Shown here: positions 5,824-12,066 of the stretch, piece by piece
Numbering within the stretch: position 1 is the stretch's first letter
Layout: each line of letters opens with the position of its first letter
Assembly (NCBI GenBank): GCA_030620655.1
Contig: JAUXEH010000059.1
Location: 1-12,066, forward strand
Direction of reading: 5' to 3'
Length of the DNA: 12,066 bases
Source: Candidatus Aminicenantota bacterium
GTDB lineage: Bacteria > Acidobacteriota > Aminicenantia > Aminicenantales > Aminicenantaceae
Notes under the pieces: model-generated
What the model was told of the DNA's origin: nothing
The model's database searches: none
The model's input: only the letters and a program-made list of their open reading frames with translations
Translations under genes and position numbers: made by a program

Positions 5824-8800
5824 CTAGAAACCCGGGAAGAGCGTGACTTGAAAGTAGGGACCCTTATCCGGACGATCGAAGGGATAGACGTAGGAAACGC
5901 CCAACACAAAATAGCCGAAGAGGTTCATGCGCAGGCCGACCCCGGCGCTGGACACAGGGCGGCGCGAGCCTCCCATGAACCAGGGCCGCAGCTCTTTTGC
6001 TCCATACCAGGCCACCCCGGTATCGAAGAAGGCCATGAAATCCATGGGCAGGATCCCGTACCATCCCTGGCCTATGCCCAGCACCTGGAAGAGCGGGAAC
6101 CGGAGCTCCACATTGCCCAGCAGGATCATGTCTCCGAACAGCTGGTTGTACACCTCGGTCTCGGATGGCTGGAACGATCCGGAGTTGTAGCCGCGGATCA
6201 TGTTCTCATATCCCATGAATATGGGATAGAAGCGGTTCTGGGCATCCTCCAGGCCGTAACGGCCGTAGTGCATCAGGCGGAAGGCCAGCGTGAACGGCCT
6301 CACAGGCATGAGGTACCGCCTGTAGTCGGCCAGGATCCCCACGTACCTGAGCGAACCGGTGTAGGGAGAGGCCTGGATGATATAACTCTGGCCCATGATC
6401 GGCGCCGTGGCGCCGAACAGGGAGGTGTCATACACCATCGCGGCATTGACATACGAGAGATAAAGTGTGTCCGGCGCCGGCAGGTTCTGCTTTTCGTAGA
6501 AAAGCAGGGTCCCGTCCAGATTCGAATACATCCGGGAACGGACCTCGTTCTGGAAGTCGATGGCGCGGAAGCCTCCCCATAACTCGAAACGCTGAACCTT
6601 GCTCAGAGGATAGGCGGCGAAGACGGAGGCGTCGTAGTTGACCTGACGGTAGATGATCTCCTGCTCCACATATACCGGTATTCCCTCCCACTCTCCGAAC
6701 CCCCCTGCAAAACCGCCGTAGACGTAGGGGATGCGCTGCAGCGAGGCGCCCCAGTTGAGCCGTGAACGCGTGTTCTGATAGGAGGCCACGGCCGCGGTGT
6801 CCTGCACGCGGCTGGAAATCATCACCGAAGTGGCCAGGTTGTGGAATCCCAGCATGTCGCTGAAATTCAAGGTGATACCCCCGGCCGCGTAGGTCCCGAA
6901 ACGGTCGATGCCCACACCCAGCGAGGGCTGGCTGATATAGTCGAGCTTGAGCTTGGCGCTGTATTCATCGATCTCGTATTCACCCTCTTCATCAAGGCCG
7001 TACAGGGGATTGTTGAGAAGCCCTATCACCTCGCTCTCCGGGTCGCTGCGCGGCGGCAGCAGGGAGGGGGAGCCTCCGTTGGGAGACGCCGGCTCGGCCC
7101 TCTTCTTCTCCAGGTCCGACGGCTCGATGGTGAAGACGCTGTATTTCCCCTCATCAAAGACGGTGTATGCCATCCGGCCCGTATCCCGGGCCACGGTGAG
7201 TGCGGGACTGGACTCCGTGATCCCGGCGACCCCGGTGTACAGGTTGGTGACCTGAGCGATCTCTCCGCTCTCCACCACCACGTTGTACACGTTGGAGATC
7301 CCGTTCTGGTCGGAGATGAAATACAGGCTGCGGGAATCCGGCGCCCACTGCGGGTTAATGTTCTTGGCGTGATCGAAACAGGCTACAGGTTTTACTTCCC
7401 CGGTCTCGACCTCCAGCACCGCCAGCTGCAGGGGGCCCATGCTCAGGAGGGCCAGGTCCGTGTTGAATCGCTCCGTAATGAAGGCGATGCGGCGGCCGTC
7501 CGGAGACCAGTCGGGCATGAGGTCGCCGTAGGGGTCGTTGGTGAGGTGTTCGAGCTTCTCGGTCTCCAGGTCGAAAAGATAGAGGTCGGTCACACCACCC
7601 GCCTGGGCGGAGAACACGATGCAGCGGCCGTCCGGAGACCAGGTAGGGCTGAGGATCTCCCCGGCCTTGTCGAATTCGACCTGTTTTACGCGCTTTTTCC
7701 TCTCCATATCGAAGATGGTGAGGACCGGTTTCCCCTTGGTGATGGCTCCGAAGACGAATCGGCGCCCACTCGCATCCCAGCTTCCGGCGGATTTGATAAA
7801 CTGGAGGCTATCGAATTCGGGATCGGCAGCCATGCTGATCAGCTTCTTCTCGATCTTGCCGGTACGGGCATCCGCCAGGTACATGTCGATGGAAAACAGG
7901 TCCCGGGTAGACAGCAGCACAAGCTTGTCACCATTGGGGCTGAGGGACGGCGACACGTTGTACCTGTTGTACTTGGAGCCAGCGATGAGCATATGGCTGT
8001 CCGGGTCTACCAGGTCGGTCTTCTCGATCCACGGCTTGTACGCCTCCCGCATGGCATCGTGCCACTCTTTGGACAGGGCCTCCATGTTCATGCCGGTGAC
8101 CCGCCGGATCGCGCCATCGAATCCGCCGATGCGGCCGGCGGACTTTATGATCCGGCCGACGGAGTCGTCGCCCCATTTCCCCGTGATATAGGACCAGATG
8201 GATTGGCCCCAGCGGTAGGGAAAGTAGGTGTAGGAGTCTGCCAGCTTCTTTATGGTCGGCAGTTCTTCTTTTTCTTCCCTGAGGACGGCATCGCGCATCC
8301 ACATGGCGGTGTTGGGGTCGTCGTGACCCAGGCTGAGGTATTCGGCCATCCCTTCGATCATCCACAGCGGCAGCATCAGGGCCGTCGGCGCGGCTCCAGC
8401 CAGGCCGGCCGCCCCGCTGGACGTGACATCCAGCTGGAAGGCATGCACCAGCTCGTGCCCGATCACATGATCCGTGTCGGACATGGAGGGCCCCATAGGC
8501 AGGACGATCCGCCGTTTGAACATCTCGGTCACACCCCCCACCCCTTCACCCAGTTCACCGGCCACCGCCGTCGTCTGCTGGAAGTGGGGAGAGTTCGCGT
8601 AGAGTATAAGAGGCTGCCTCCCTCGCAGCTCATGCCCCAGAATCCGCGACAGGCGCATGTACCATCGCTCTGCCATGCGGGCAGCCTGCTCGGCGGCCGG
8701 CCGCATCTCCGGATAGTAGTAGATGTCGAAATGATCGGTCTTCAAGACCTTGAAATCGAACCGCTGATACTTTACCTTGTTGCGTCCGAAGTACTGGGCA

Positions 8801-8883
8801 TCGAGTGGGGACGTCAGAACTCCGAAGAGGATAAGCAGCAGGAGCGGGAGGGATAAATATCGAGGGTTGAAAAAGCGAGCCAT
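5824..8883 (-). CDS. Metallopeptidase / TolB-like beta-propeller / Omp85-like outer-membrane barrel fusion protein
   Basis: This 1019-aa exported protein has three modules. After a signal peptide (1-29), residues about 35-290 form a peptidase-MA-like domain with the zinc motif HELVH (143-147) and a downstream WMIEGMAEY (174-182) offering the third ligand, Glu177. Residues about 305-590 hold PD40/TolB-like propeller blades marked by repeated SPDG or similar turns at about 311, 367, 412, 456 and 510. Two blades share an identical 19-bp DNA stretch (7492-7510 and 7624-7642, 132 bp apart). Residues about 640-1019 form a bacterial surface antigen-type barrel with IRGY (896-899), FDTGVAWYG (953-961) and alternating aromatic strands, ending in Phe, the usual barrel assembly signal. 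The HELVH domain is expected in the periplasm or on the surface. Proteins of this build occur in Acidobacteriota and Gemmatimonadota-like genomes; their substrates are not known to me. The start is ATG 8883 with only a weak AAGAG ribosome site. The next gene starts 2 nt after the stop. Confidence 0.85.
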   Translation of the reverse strand: MARFFNPRYLSLPLLLLILFGVLTSPLDAQYFGRNKVKYQRFDFKVLKTDHFDIYYYPEMRPAAEQAARMAERWYMRLSRILGHELRGRQPLILYANSPHFQQTTAVAGELGEGVGGVTEMFKRRIVLPMGPSMSDTDHVIGHELVHAFQLDVTSSGAAGLAGAAPTALMLPLWMIEGMAEYLSLGHDDPNTAMWMRDAVLREEKEELPTIKKLADSYTYFPYRWGQSIWSYITGKWGDDSVGRIIKSAGRIGGFDGAIRRVTGMNMEALSKEWHDAMREAYKPWIEKTDLVDPDSHMLIAGSKYNRYNVSPSLSPNGDKLVLLSTRDLFSIDMYLADARTGKIEKKLISMAADPEFDSLQFIKSAGSWDASGRRFVFGAITKGKPVLTIFDMERKKRVKQVEFDKAGEILSPTWSPDGRCIVFSAQAGGVTDLYLFDLETEKLEHLTNDPYGDLMPDWSPDGRRIAFITERFNTDLALLSMGPLQLAVLEVETGEVKPVACFDHAKNINPQWAPDSRSLYFISDQNGISNVYNVVVESGEIAQVTNLYTGVAGITESSPALTVARDTGRMAYTVFDEGKYSVFTIEPSDLEKKRAEPASPNGGSPSLLPPRSDPESEVIGLLNNPLYGLDEEGEYEIDEYSAKLKLDYISQPSLGVGIDRFGTYAAGGITLNFSDMLGFHNLATSVMISSRVQDTAAVASYQNTRSRLNWGASLQRIPYVYGGFAGGFGEWEGIPVYVEQEIIYRQVNYDASVFAAYPLSKVQRFELWGGFRAIDFQNEVRSRMYSNLDGTLLFYEKQNLPAPDTLYLSYVNAAMVYDTSLFGATAPIMGQSYIIQASPYTGSLRYVGILADYRRYLMPVRPFTLAFRLMHYGRYGLEDAQNRFYPIFMGYENMIRGYNSGSFQPSETEVYNQLFGDMILLGNVELRFPLFQVLGIGQGWYGILPMDFMAFFDTGVAWYGAKELRPWFMGGSRRPVSSAGVGLRMNLFGYFVLGVSYVYPFDRPDKGPYFQVTLFPGF

Positions 8884-8909
8884 CTTACACTCTTGATCTA
8901 TGCATATGT

Positions 8910-8938
8910 ATGGTAAAGGATAACCGCACCGGTTGCAA
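8910..8938 (-). promoter_or_regulatory. Weak candidate promoter with inverted repeat ahead of the barrel-fusion gene
   Basis: On the minus strand, TTGCAA (8933-8938, 4/6) and TACCAT (8910-8915, 4/6) are 17 nt apart in the 69-nt gap below the GH20 gene. The spacer contains the inverted repeat AACCG-CAC-CGGTT (8922-8934), which could be an operator or a chance hairpin; no T-tract follows it, so it is not a convincing terminator. The boxes are poor matches, so readthrough from upstream is equally possible. Confidence 0.25.
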
Positions 8939-8952
8939 ATGGACCCGACCTC

Positions 8953-11022
8953 TCAGCGGGAAGCGGCAGGGTCCAGAAGCGCCTCTACCTGAGGGAAGAG
9001 CCGCCGCTCGACCTCGACCATCCATTCCAGGTCCTCAGTCCGGCTGGCCATGTGGAAATACCGGTCCGGCACATAATCCGGAGGGTAGGCCGTGAAGCGC
9101 GTGATCGAGTATACCTGCCGCAGCTCCCCCCAGGCCTTCTCGAACCCCTGCAGCGCCTCCCGGACCAGAGACGCGGCGCCGGAGCCTTCCGTGTCCCATA
9201 AGCCGAGAGCCAGCAGGAGCCGGGAGGAGGTGACCTGGAAATCATTTATGGCCGCGAGCAGCTCCAGATGGTAGAGATTGCGCAGCGCCAGGTTCTGCAG
9301 CTCCCGGAGCCCTTGGTCAAGGCGTTTGTATCTCTCAACCTCCGCTTCCGCCTGGGACAGCCGCTCGCTGTGGCGCCGTGTCCAGGCCCCCGGTTCCTCC
9401 GGATCGGGGAGGTCCAGGAGCGTACGGGGATTCACGCGGGTTCCCTGGCTGCAAAGGGCCTGGTTCCAGAAGTTCACGGCCTTGAACAGCTCGGCATAGA
9501 GGCCGGCGGCAGTGGTGCAGTCCGGCCCGAACTCCCGGTGCAGCCAGGCCTGTTCAAAGGCCTCCAGCGTCCGGTGCACAGGCGACCAGCTGAACTCGGC
9601 TGCTGCGATCAGGCCCCGCCAGTAGGTCTCCATGTGCGGGGAAGAATCGTCCCAGGCGGTACACAGCATCCCGTCGATGTTTTTCTCATGGGCGAGCCGG
9701 ATGAAGCTCTGGATATTGACCACCCGGTCCTCCTGAGGCAGCAGGGGATGGACATTCTGGGCGGCGGTCGCGATCCAGGCCTTGAGACCCCGCCGGCCGA
9801 ACCAGTCCAGCGCCCTTATGTTTCCGCCCTGGCGCGCCAGGGTGTAGTTCCAGCGCATGTAGATGCAGTCCTTGGGATACTCCTCCAGGACACTGTCGAG
9901 GATCGGCTCGCCTTGGGCCCACCTCTTTTCCAGCTCGTCCTTTGGGACGTCCCGATGCATGGTGGCCCACAGGTCCGCATACTTGAACAGCATGTCGTCC
10001 CAGAAGATGGGGATGCGGCCGTTCTGGCGGGCGAATGCGCACACCCGGTTCAGCCAGTAGAGGTTCAGGGCCAGGATCCCCTTCTCATCGGCCATGGGCC
10101 GGCAGCGGTCGCACGTCCCGATCTCCCCGATCTCATCCCCGCCCACGTGCAGGTACCGGCTGCCCGGAGTGGCGTCGAAGGCGTCACGGTACAGGTCGAA
10201 CAGAACGGCATAGGTCCCCTCGTCGCAGGGGCAGAAGGCCCAGTTGCTGTCCGGGTCTTCGCGCAGCGGGAGGTACGTTTCGTGCTTGAGGATGAAGGTG
10301 GCATGCCCCAGCCCCTGCACCAGCGGGCTGATCTCGATGTGGCGTTCCCTGGCATATCGGGTCAACGCGGCCATCTCATCGATGCTCATGGACTGTGGGG
10401 CCCCGACCTCCGGGCGCCTGCGGTACCGCAGCTTGTCCTCGAACTCGAAGATGACGGCATTGATCTTGTACCGGGCCAGCCGGTCGATGCTGTCATAATA
10501 GTATTTCATGGTGTCCAGATGGTGCTTGACATCGATGTGGACGGCCCGGTACTTAAGGGCCGGCCAGTCCGTGATCCGGCAGGAGGGCACGATCTTCCCC
10601 CCATTGTCCCTGGCATCCTCCAGCAGCTGCTGCAGCGTCTGACAGCCGTAGAACAGGCCCGCTTCCCCGCGGGAATGTATTGCCGCTCCGCCTCCTCGGA
10701 CGACCAGCCGGTATCCTTCCGGAGACTCAGGGAGCGCCGGGTCCTGTGAAAGGGACAGCGTCAAAACACCAGTCCGGGCTTCAGCAGGGGCTGTGGACAG
10801 GTGGGAAAGGAGCGGCGGGAGCACCGGTCTCCGCTGCCCTTCCTCCAGGCAGATGGTATGAAGACCCGTCCACTGTAATCCCTCTCCTCCGAGCAACGCG
10901 GCCTCGCGGGGCTGCGGCAGGAGCCGAAAATGCTCCGGCCAGACTGACAGAGGGCGGGGCTCCCGGCAGCCCGCAGCAGCCAAGACCAGACAGGACAGGC
11001 TCAACGCCACGCAACGCTTCAT
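8953..11022 (-). CDS. Lipoprotein beta-N-acetylhexosaminidase, glycoside hydrolase family 20
   Basis: This 689-aa protein is predicted to remove terminal beta-linked GlcNAc or GalNAc residues from glycans at the cell envelope, by GH20 substrate-assisted catalysis. A short signal sequence ends in LAAAGC, giving a lipidation Cys at residue 19. Residues about 28-150 form the N-terminal GH20b-like domain. The catalytic (beta/alpha)8 domain follows, with VHIDVKHH (161-168), QGLGHATF (236-243), the Asp-Glu pair D296-E297 in YLHVGGDEIG, WDDM (341-344) and TAWDDSSPHMETYWRG (455-470) leading to AAAEFSW. A helical C-terminal region (about 480-685) completes it. GTCDRC (302-307) contributes paired Cys seen in related enzymes. 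The ATG start has a strong GAGGAGGGAG ribosome site (11026-11035). It follows the DUF4412-like gene by 65 nt and precedes the barrel-fusion gene by 69 nt, so it is probably in the same transcript. The exact substrate (chitin oligomers, peptidoglycan fragments or host glycans) cannot be told. Confidence 0.9.
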   Translation of the reverse strand: MKRCVALSLSCLVLAAAGCREPRPLSVWPEHFRLLPQPREAALLGGEGLQWTGLHTICLEEGQRRPVLPPLLSHLSTAPAEARTGVLTLSLSQDPALPESPEGYRLVVRGGGAAIHSRGEAGLFYGCQTLQQLLEDARDNGGKIVPSCRITDWPALKYRAVHIDVKHHLDTMKYYYDSIDRLARYKINAVIFEFEDKLRYRRRPEVGAPQSMSIDEMAALTRYARERHIEISPLVQGLGHATFILKHETYLPLREDPDSNWAFCPCDEGTYAVLFDLYRDAFDATPGSRYLHVGGDEIGEIGTCDRCRPMADEKGILALNLYWLNRVCAFARQNGRIPIFWDDMLFKYADLWATMHRDVPKDELEKRWAQGEPILDSVLEEYPKDCIYMRWNYTLARQGGNIRALDWFGRRGLKAWIATAAQNVHPLLPQEDRVVNIQSFIRLAHEKNIDGMLCTAWDDSSPHMETYWRGLIAAAEFSWSPVHRTLEAFEQAWLHREFGPDCTTAAGLYAELFKAVNFWNQALCSQGTRVNPRTLLDLPDPEEPGAWTRRHSERLSQAEAEVERYKRLDQGLRELQNLALRNLYHLELLAAINDFQVTSSRLLLALGLWDTEGSGAASLVREALQGFEKAWGELRQVYSITRFTAYPPDYVPDRYFHMASRTEDLEWMVEVERRLFPQVEALLDPAASR

Positions 11023-11087
11023 CGGCTCCCTCCTCTATTCACCTCATATTCCAGATGTACATCGTGGCGGAAGAAGGATTCCAGCCT

Positions 11088-11810
11088 CTATCTCTGGATA
11101 TCCTTCAGATCCAGCTTGTCTTTCTTGGCATATCCCTCAGGGACGGTGTAGGTGCCGGCCGGAGGAGTCTTCTTCACGATCTCCTGCACCTCCTGCCAGG
11201 ACTTCACCTCGTTGCCCATGGCTTCCATGCTGGTCTCGGTCTTGATCTGAAATCCCTGGATCTTCATCAGCTCGTTGAGGGAATCTTCGCCCAGATACAT
11301 GGTGGCCTGACTGATCTTCGGCAGCATCTTCTGAGAGTAATCCTGCCAGTCGAAGGGCACGTCCTGGCTGGCCCAGATCGTCTGCTGCATGTTCATCATC
11401 ATGAATTTCATCGACATCTGGTAGCCTTCGCATTCCCATTCTCCGATCTTCTGCTTCTCGCCCGTAGCGGTCACCGTAACGTTGATGTTTCCCATCATCT
11501 GCATCATCTGAGCAGGGAAATACTTCTCCGGGTCCAGCGGCAGGGTCATCTCCACGTAGCTCTTGTTCTGATGGTTGATCCAGAGCATCACATCCTTGCC
11601 CAGATCGATGACGATCTTCTGCTGCGGCATCTCGACCGCCATCTTGTCATTCCCCATCCACATGTGGATAACATCATCCTGGGCGGGCTGTTCCCGCCCC
11701 TGCATGGAGAATGCGTCGGTATGAGAGACCTGTTTGATGTAGATATCGGCCACCAGGGCAGAGGTTCCGAATGCCAGCACGATCAGCATACATATAAAGG
11801 ATTTTTTCAT
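11088..11810 (-). CDS. Exported DUF4412-like protein, methionine-rich
   Basis: This 240-aa protein has a clear signal peptide (residues 1-21, KKSF...TSALVA, cleavage before DIY). It is probably periplasmic or surface-exposed. The body resembles DUF4412-type domains: an early beta segment with MWMGNDKMAVE, a central TATGEKQKIGEWECEGY (114-130) corresponding to the family's G-x-C turn, and a C-terminal helical part ending TVPEGYAKKDKLDLKDIQ. No catalytic motif is visible and no function is established to my knowledge. It has 24 Met in 240 residues, with clusters at 102-106 (MMQMM) and 132-141 (MSMKFMMMNM), and one Cys in the mature protein (C127). The start at 11810 is chosen over an upstream in-frame one at 11858 because GGAGGA sits 3-8 nt above it and it yields the signal peptide directly. 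It has its own promoter upstream and is the first gene of the cluster. Confidence 0.7.
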   Translation of the reverse strand: MKKSFICMLIVLAFGTSALVADIYIKQVSHTDAFSMQGREQPAQDDVIHMWMGNDKMAVEMPQQKIVIDLGKDVMLWINHQNKSYVEMTLPLDPEKYFPAQMMQMMGNINVTVTATGEKQKIGEWECEGYQMSMKFMMMNMQQTIWASQDVPFDWQDYSQKMLPKISQATMYLGEDSLNELMKIQGFQIKTETSMEAMGNEVKSWQEVQEIVKKTPPAGTYTVPEGYAKKDKLDLKDIQR

Positions 11811-11813
11811 CTG

Positions 11814-11819
11814 TCCTCC
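11814..11819 (-). promoter_or_regulatory. Ribosome binding site deciding the DUF4412-like start
   Basis: GGAGGA on the minus strand lies 3 nt upstream of the ATG at 11810, closer than the ideal spacing but a strong match. The upstream alternative start at 11858 would add 16 charged residues ahead of the signal peptide, which is unlikely. Confidence 0.65.
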
Positions 11820-11833
11820 AATCTCCGATTCTT

Positions 11834-11884
11834 CCGCGAGGGCTTTCCCCGGTACCAAAGAATCACGAATTCCTGCTCTCGCGG
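11834..11884 (-). repeat. Inverted repeat in the 5' leader of the DUF4412-like gene
   Basis: A perfect 7-bp inverted repeat, CCGCGAG (11834-11840) with CTCGCGG (11878-11884), encloses 37 nt. It would lie wholly in the predicted leader RNA (start near 11893) and above the ribosome site at 11814-11819. It could form a leader stem; no known riboswitch is recognised. Confidence 0.35.
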
Positions 11885-11899
11885 TAATGATACGGTCAG

Positions 11900-11928
11900 A
11901 TTATAGGGGTTTGCCCGAGGCATGGCAA
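11900..11928 (-). promoter_or_regulatory. Strong candidate sigma70 promoter for the envelope cluster
   Basis: On the minus strand, TTGCCA (11923-11928, 5/6 match) and a perfect TATAAT (11900-11905) are separated by 17 nt. Transcription would begin near 11893, giving an 83-nt leader before the DUF4412-like start. A short inverted repeat TTGCC/GGCAA (8-nt spacer) covers the -35 box and the spacer and could be an operator. Confidence 0.6.
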
Positions 11929-11984
11929 CACCGGCTCCGGACCGGCACACATTTCCACAACCGTGCTAAAGAAACAGTCAGGCA

Positions 11985-12000
11985 GGCTGAAACGTCAGCC
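11985..12000. repeat. Short perfect hairpin GGCTGA-AACG-TCAGCC
   Basis: A 6-bp perfect inverted repeat with a 4-nt loop lies 57 nt above the -35 box, adjoining the tandem repeats. No immediate T-run follows on either strand (on the minus strand the nearest T-rich stretch is about 9 nt away), so it is a poor intrinsic terminator. It might be an operator half-site pair or chance. Confidence 0.3.
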
Positions 12001-12036
12001 CGGATCGTCCGCCCGGATCGTTCGCCCGGATCGTCA
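11998..12036. repeat. Three tandem 13-bp repeats (GCCCGGATCGTYM) upstream of the cluster promoter
   Basis: Copies begin at 11998, 12011 and 12024 with an exact 13-bp period. The core GCCCGGATCGT is identical in all three and only the last two bases vary. A degenerate fourth copy may follow to about 12048. They lie 70 nt upstream of the -35 box. The period (just over one helical turn) could suit a regulator binding array, or it may be a replication-slippage repeat. Confidence 0.75.
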
Positions 12037-12066
12037 ATCCCGATCTTGAGAGCCGCAGGGGAAGGA

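Noticed and set aside
7492..7642. Identical 19-bp direct repeats as a mobile-element or recombination signature
   Set aside because: They encode the conserved WSPDGR turn of two successive propeller blades 44 codons apart, so protein repetition explains them.
6841..8856. 671-codon plus-strand open frame opposite the barrel-fusion gene, and similar long plus-strand frames at 1783-2940, 3097-4365, 4313-5692, 9268-10749 and 10680-11906
   Set aside because: They lie antisense to genes with clear domain motifs. Their translations are rich in His, Arg, Gly and Gln without any recognisable domain. This is expected from codon bias in GC-rich DNA.
11998..12036. 13-bp repeats as a CRISPR array or plasmid iterons
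   Set aside because: There are no spacers between copies, so it is not CRISPR. There is no replication initiator gene or AT-rich region nearby to suggest an origin.
11906..12065. Open minus-strand frame of about 50 codons running in from the right edge as the end of another gene
   Set aside because: Its translation shows no recognisable features, spans the repeats and the promoter, and ends inside the -10 box. It is more likely non-coding.

Overview
The window is a gene-dense stretch of GC-rich bacterial chromosome in which every convincing gene lies on the minus strand, so transcription runs from high to low coordinates. The gene content suggests a Gram-negative (diderm) bacterium. It includes an outer-membrane beta-barrel protein ending in Phe, a lipoprotein signal and several exported proteins. 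The glucose-6-phosphate isomerase is of the type found fused to transaldolase in some phyla. A protease-propeller-barrel fusion of this kind fits Acidobacteriota, Aminicenantes or Gemmatimonadota-like lineages. That placement is inference from protein style only; there is no rRNA or marker gene here.

Layout in the direction of transcription: (1) 12066-11811 is an upstream region with three tandem 13-bp repeats, a good sigma70-type promoter and a leader carrying a long-range inverted repeat. (2) 11810-11088 encodes an exported, methionine-rich DUF4412-like protein. (3) 11022-8953 encodes a lipoprotein beta-N-acetylhexosaminidase (GH20). (4) 8883-5824, 5821-4415 and 4410-3031 form a tightly packed trio with gaps of 2 and 4 nt. 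They are a 1019-aa HELVH metallopeptidase/TolB-like propeller/Omp85-like barrel fusion, a PrsW-like polytopic membrane protein that has lost the family's EExxK and EN residues, and an exported trypsin-like serine protease with an intact His-Asp-Ser triad. (5) 3011-2836 holds a strong candidate promoter and a 41-codon small ORF overlapping the next gene. (6) 2835-1135 is a glucose-6-phosphate isomerase. (7) 1100-141 is an ArsS-type radical SAM enzyme (arsenosugar biosynthesis) with its own candidate promoter.

The metabolic genes (pgi, arsS) look like separate transcription units following the envelope gene cluster. The most unusual part is the three-gene cassette, which would place a protease-like protein in or at each envelope layer: outer membrane, inner membrane and periplasm. 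This suggests a shared envelope quality-control, processing or signalling role, but no function is shown by the sequence. No RNA genes, insertion sequences, CRISPR arrays or convincing intrinsic terminators were seen. No gene-free stretch exceeds 300 bases.
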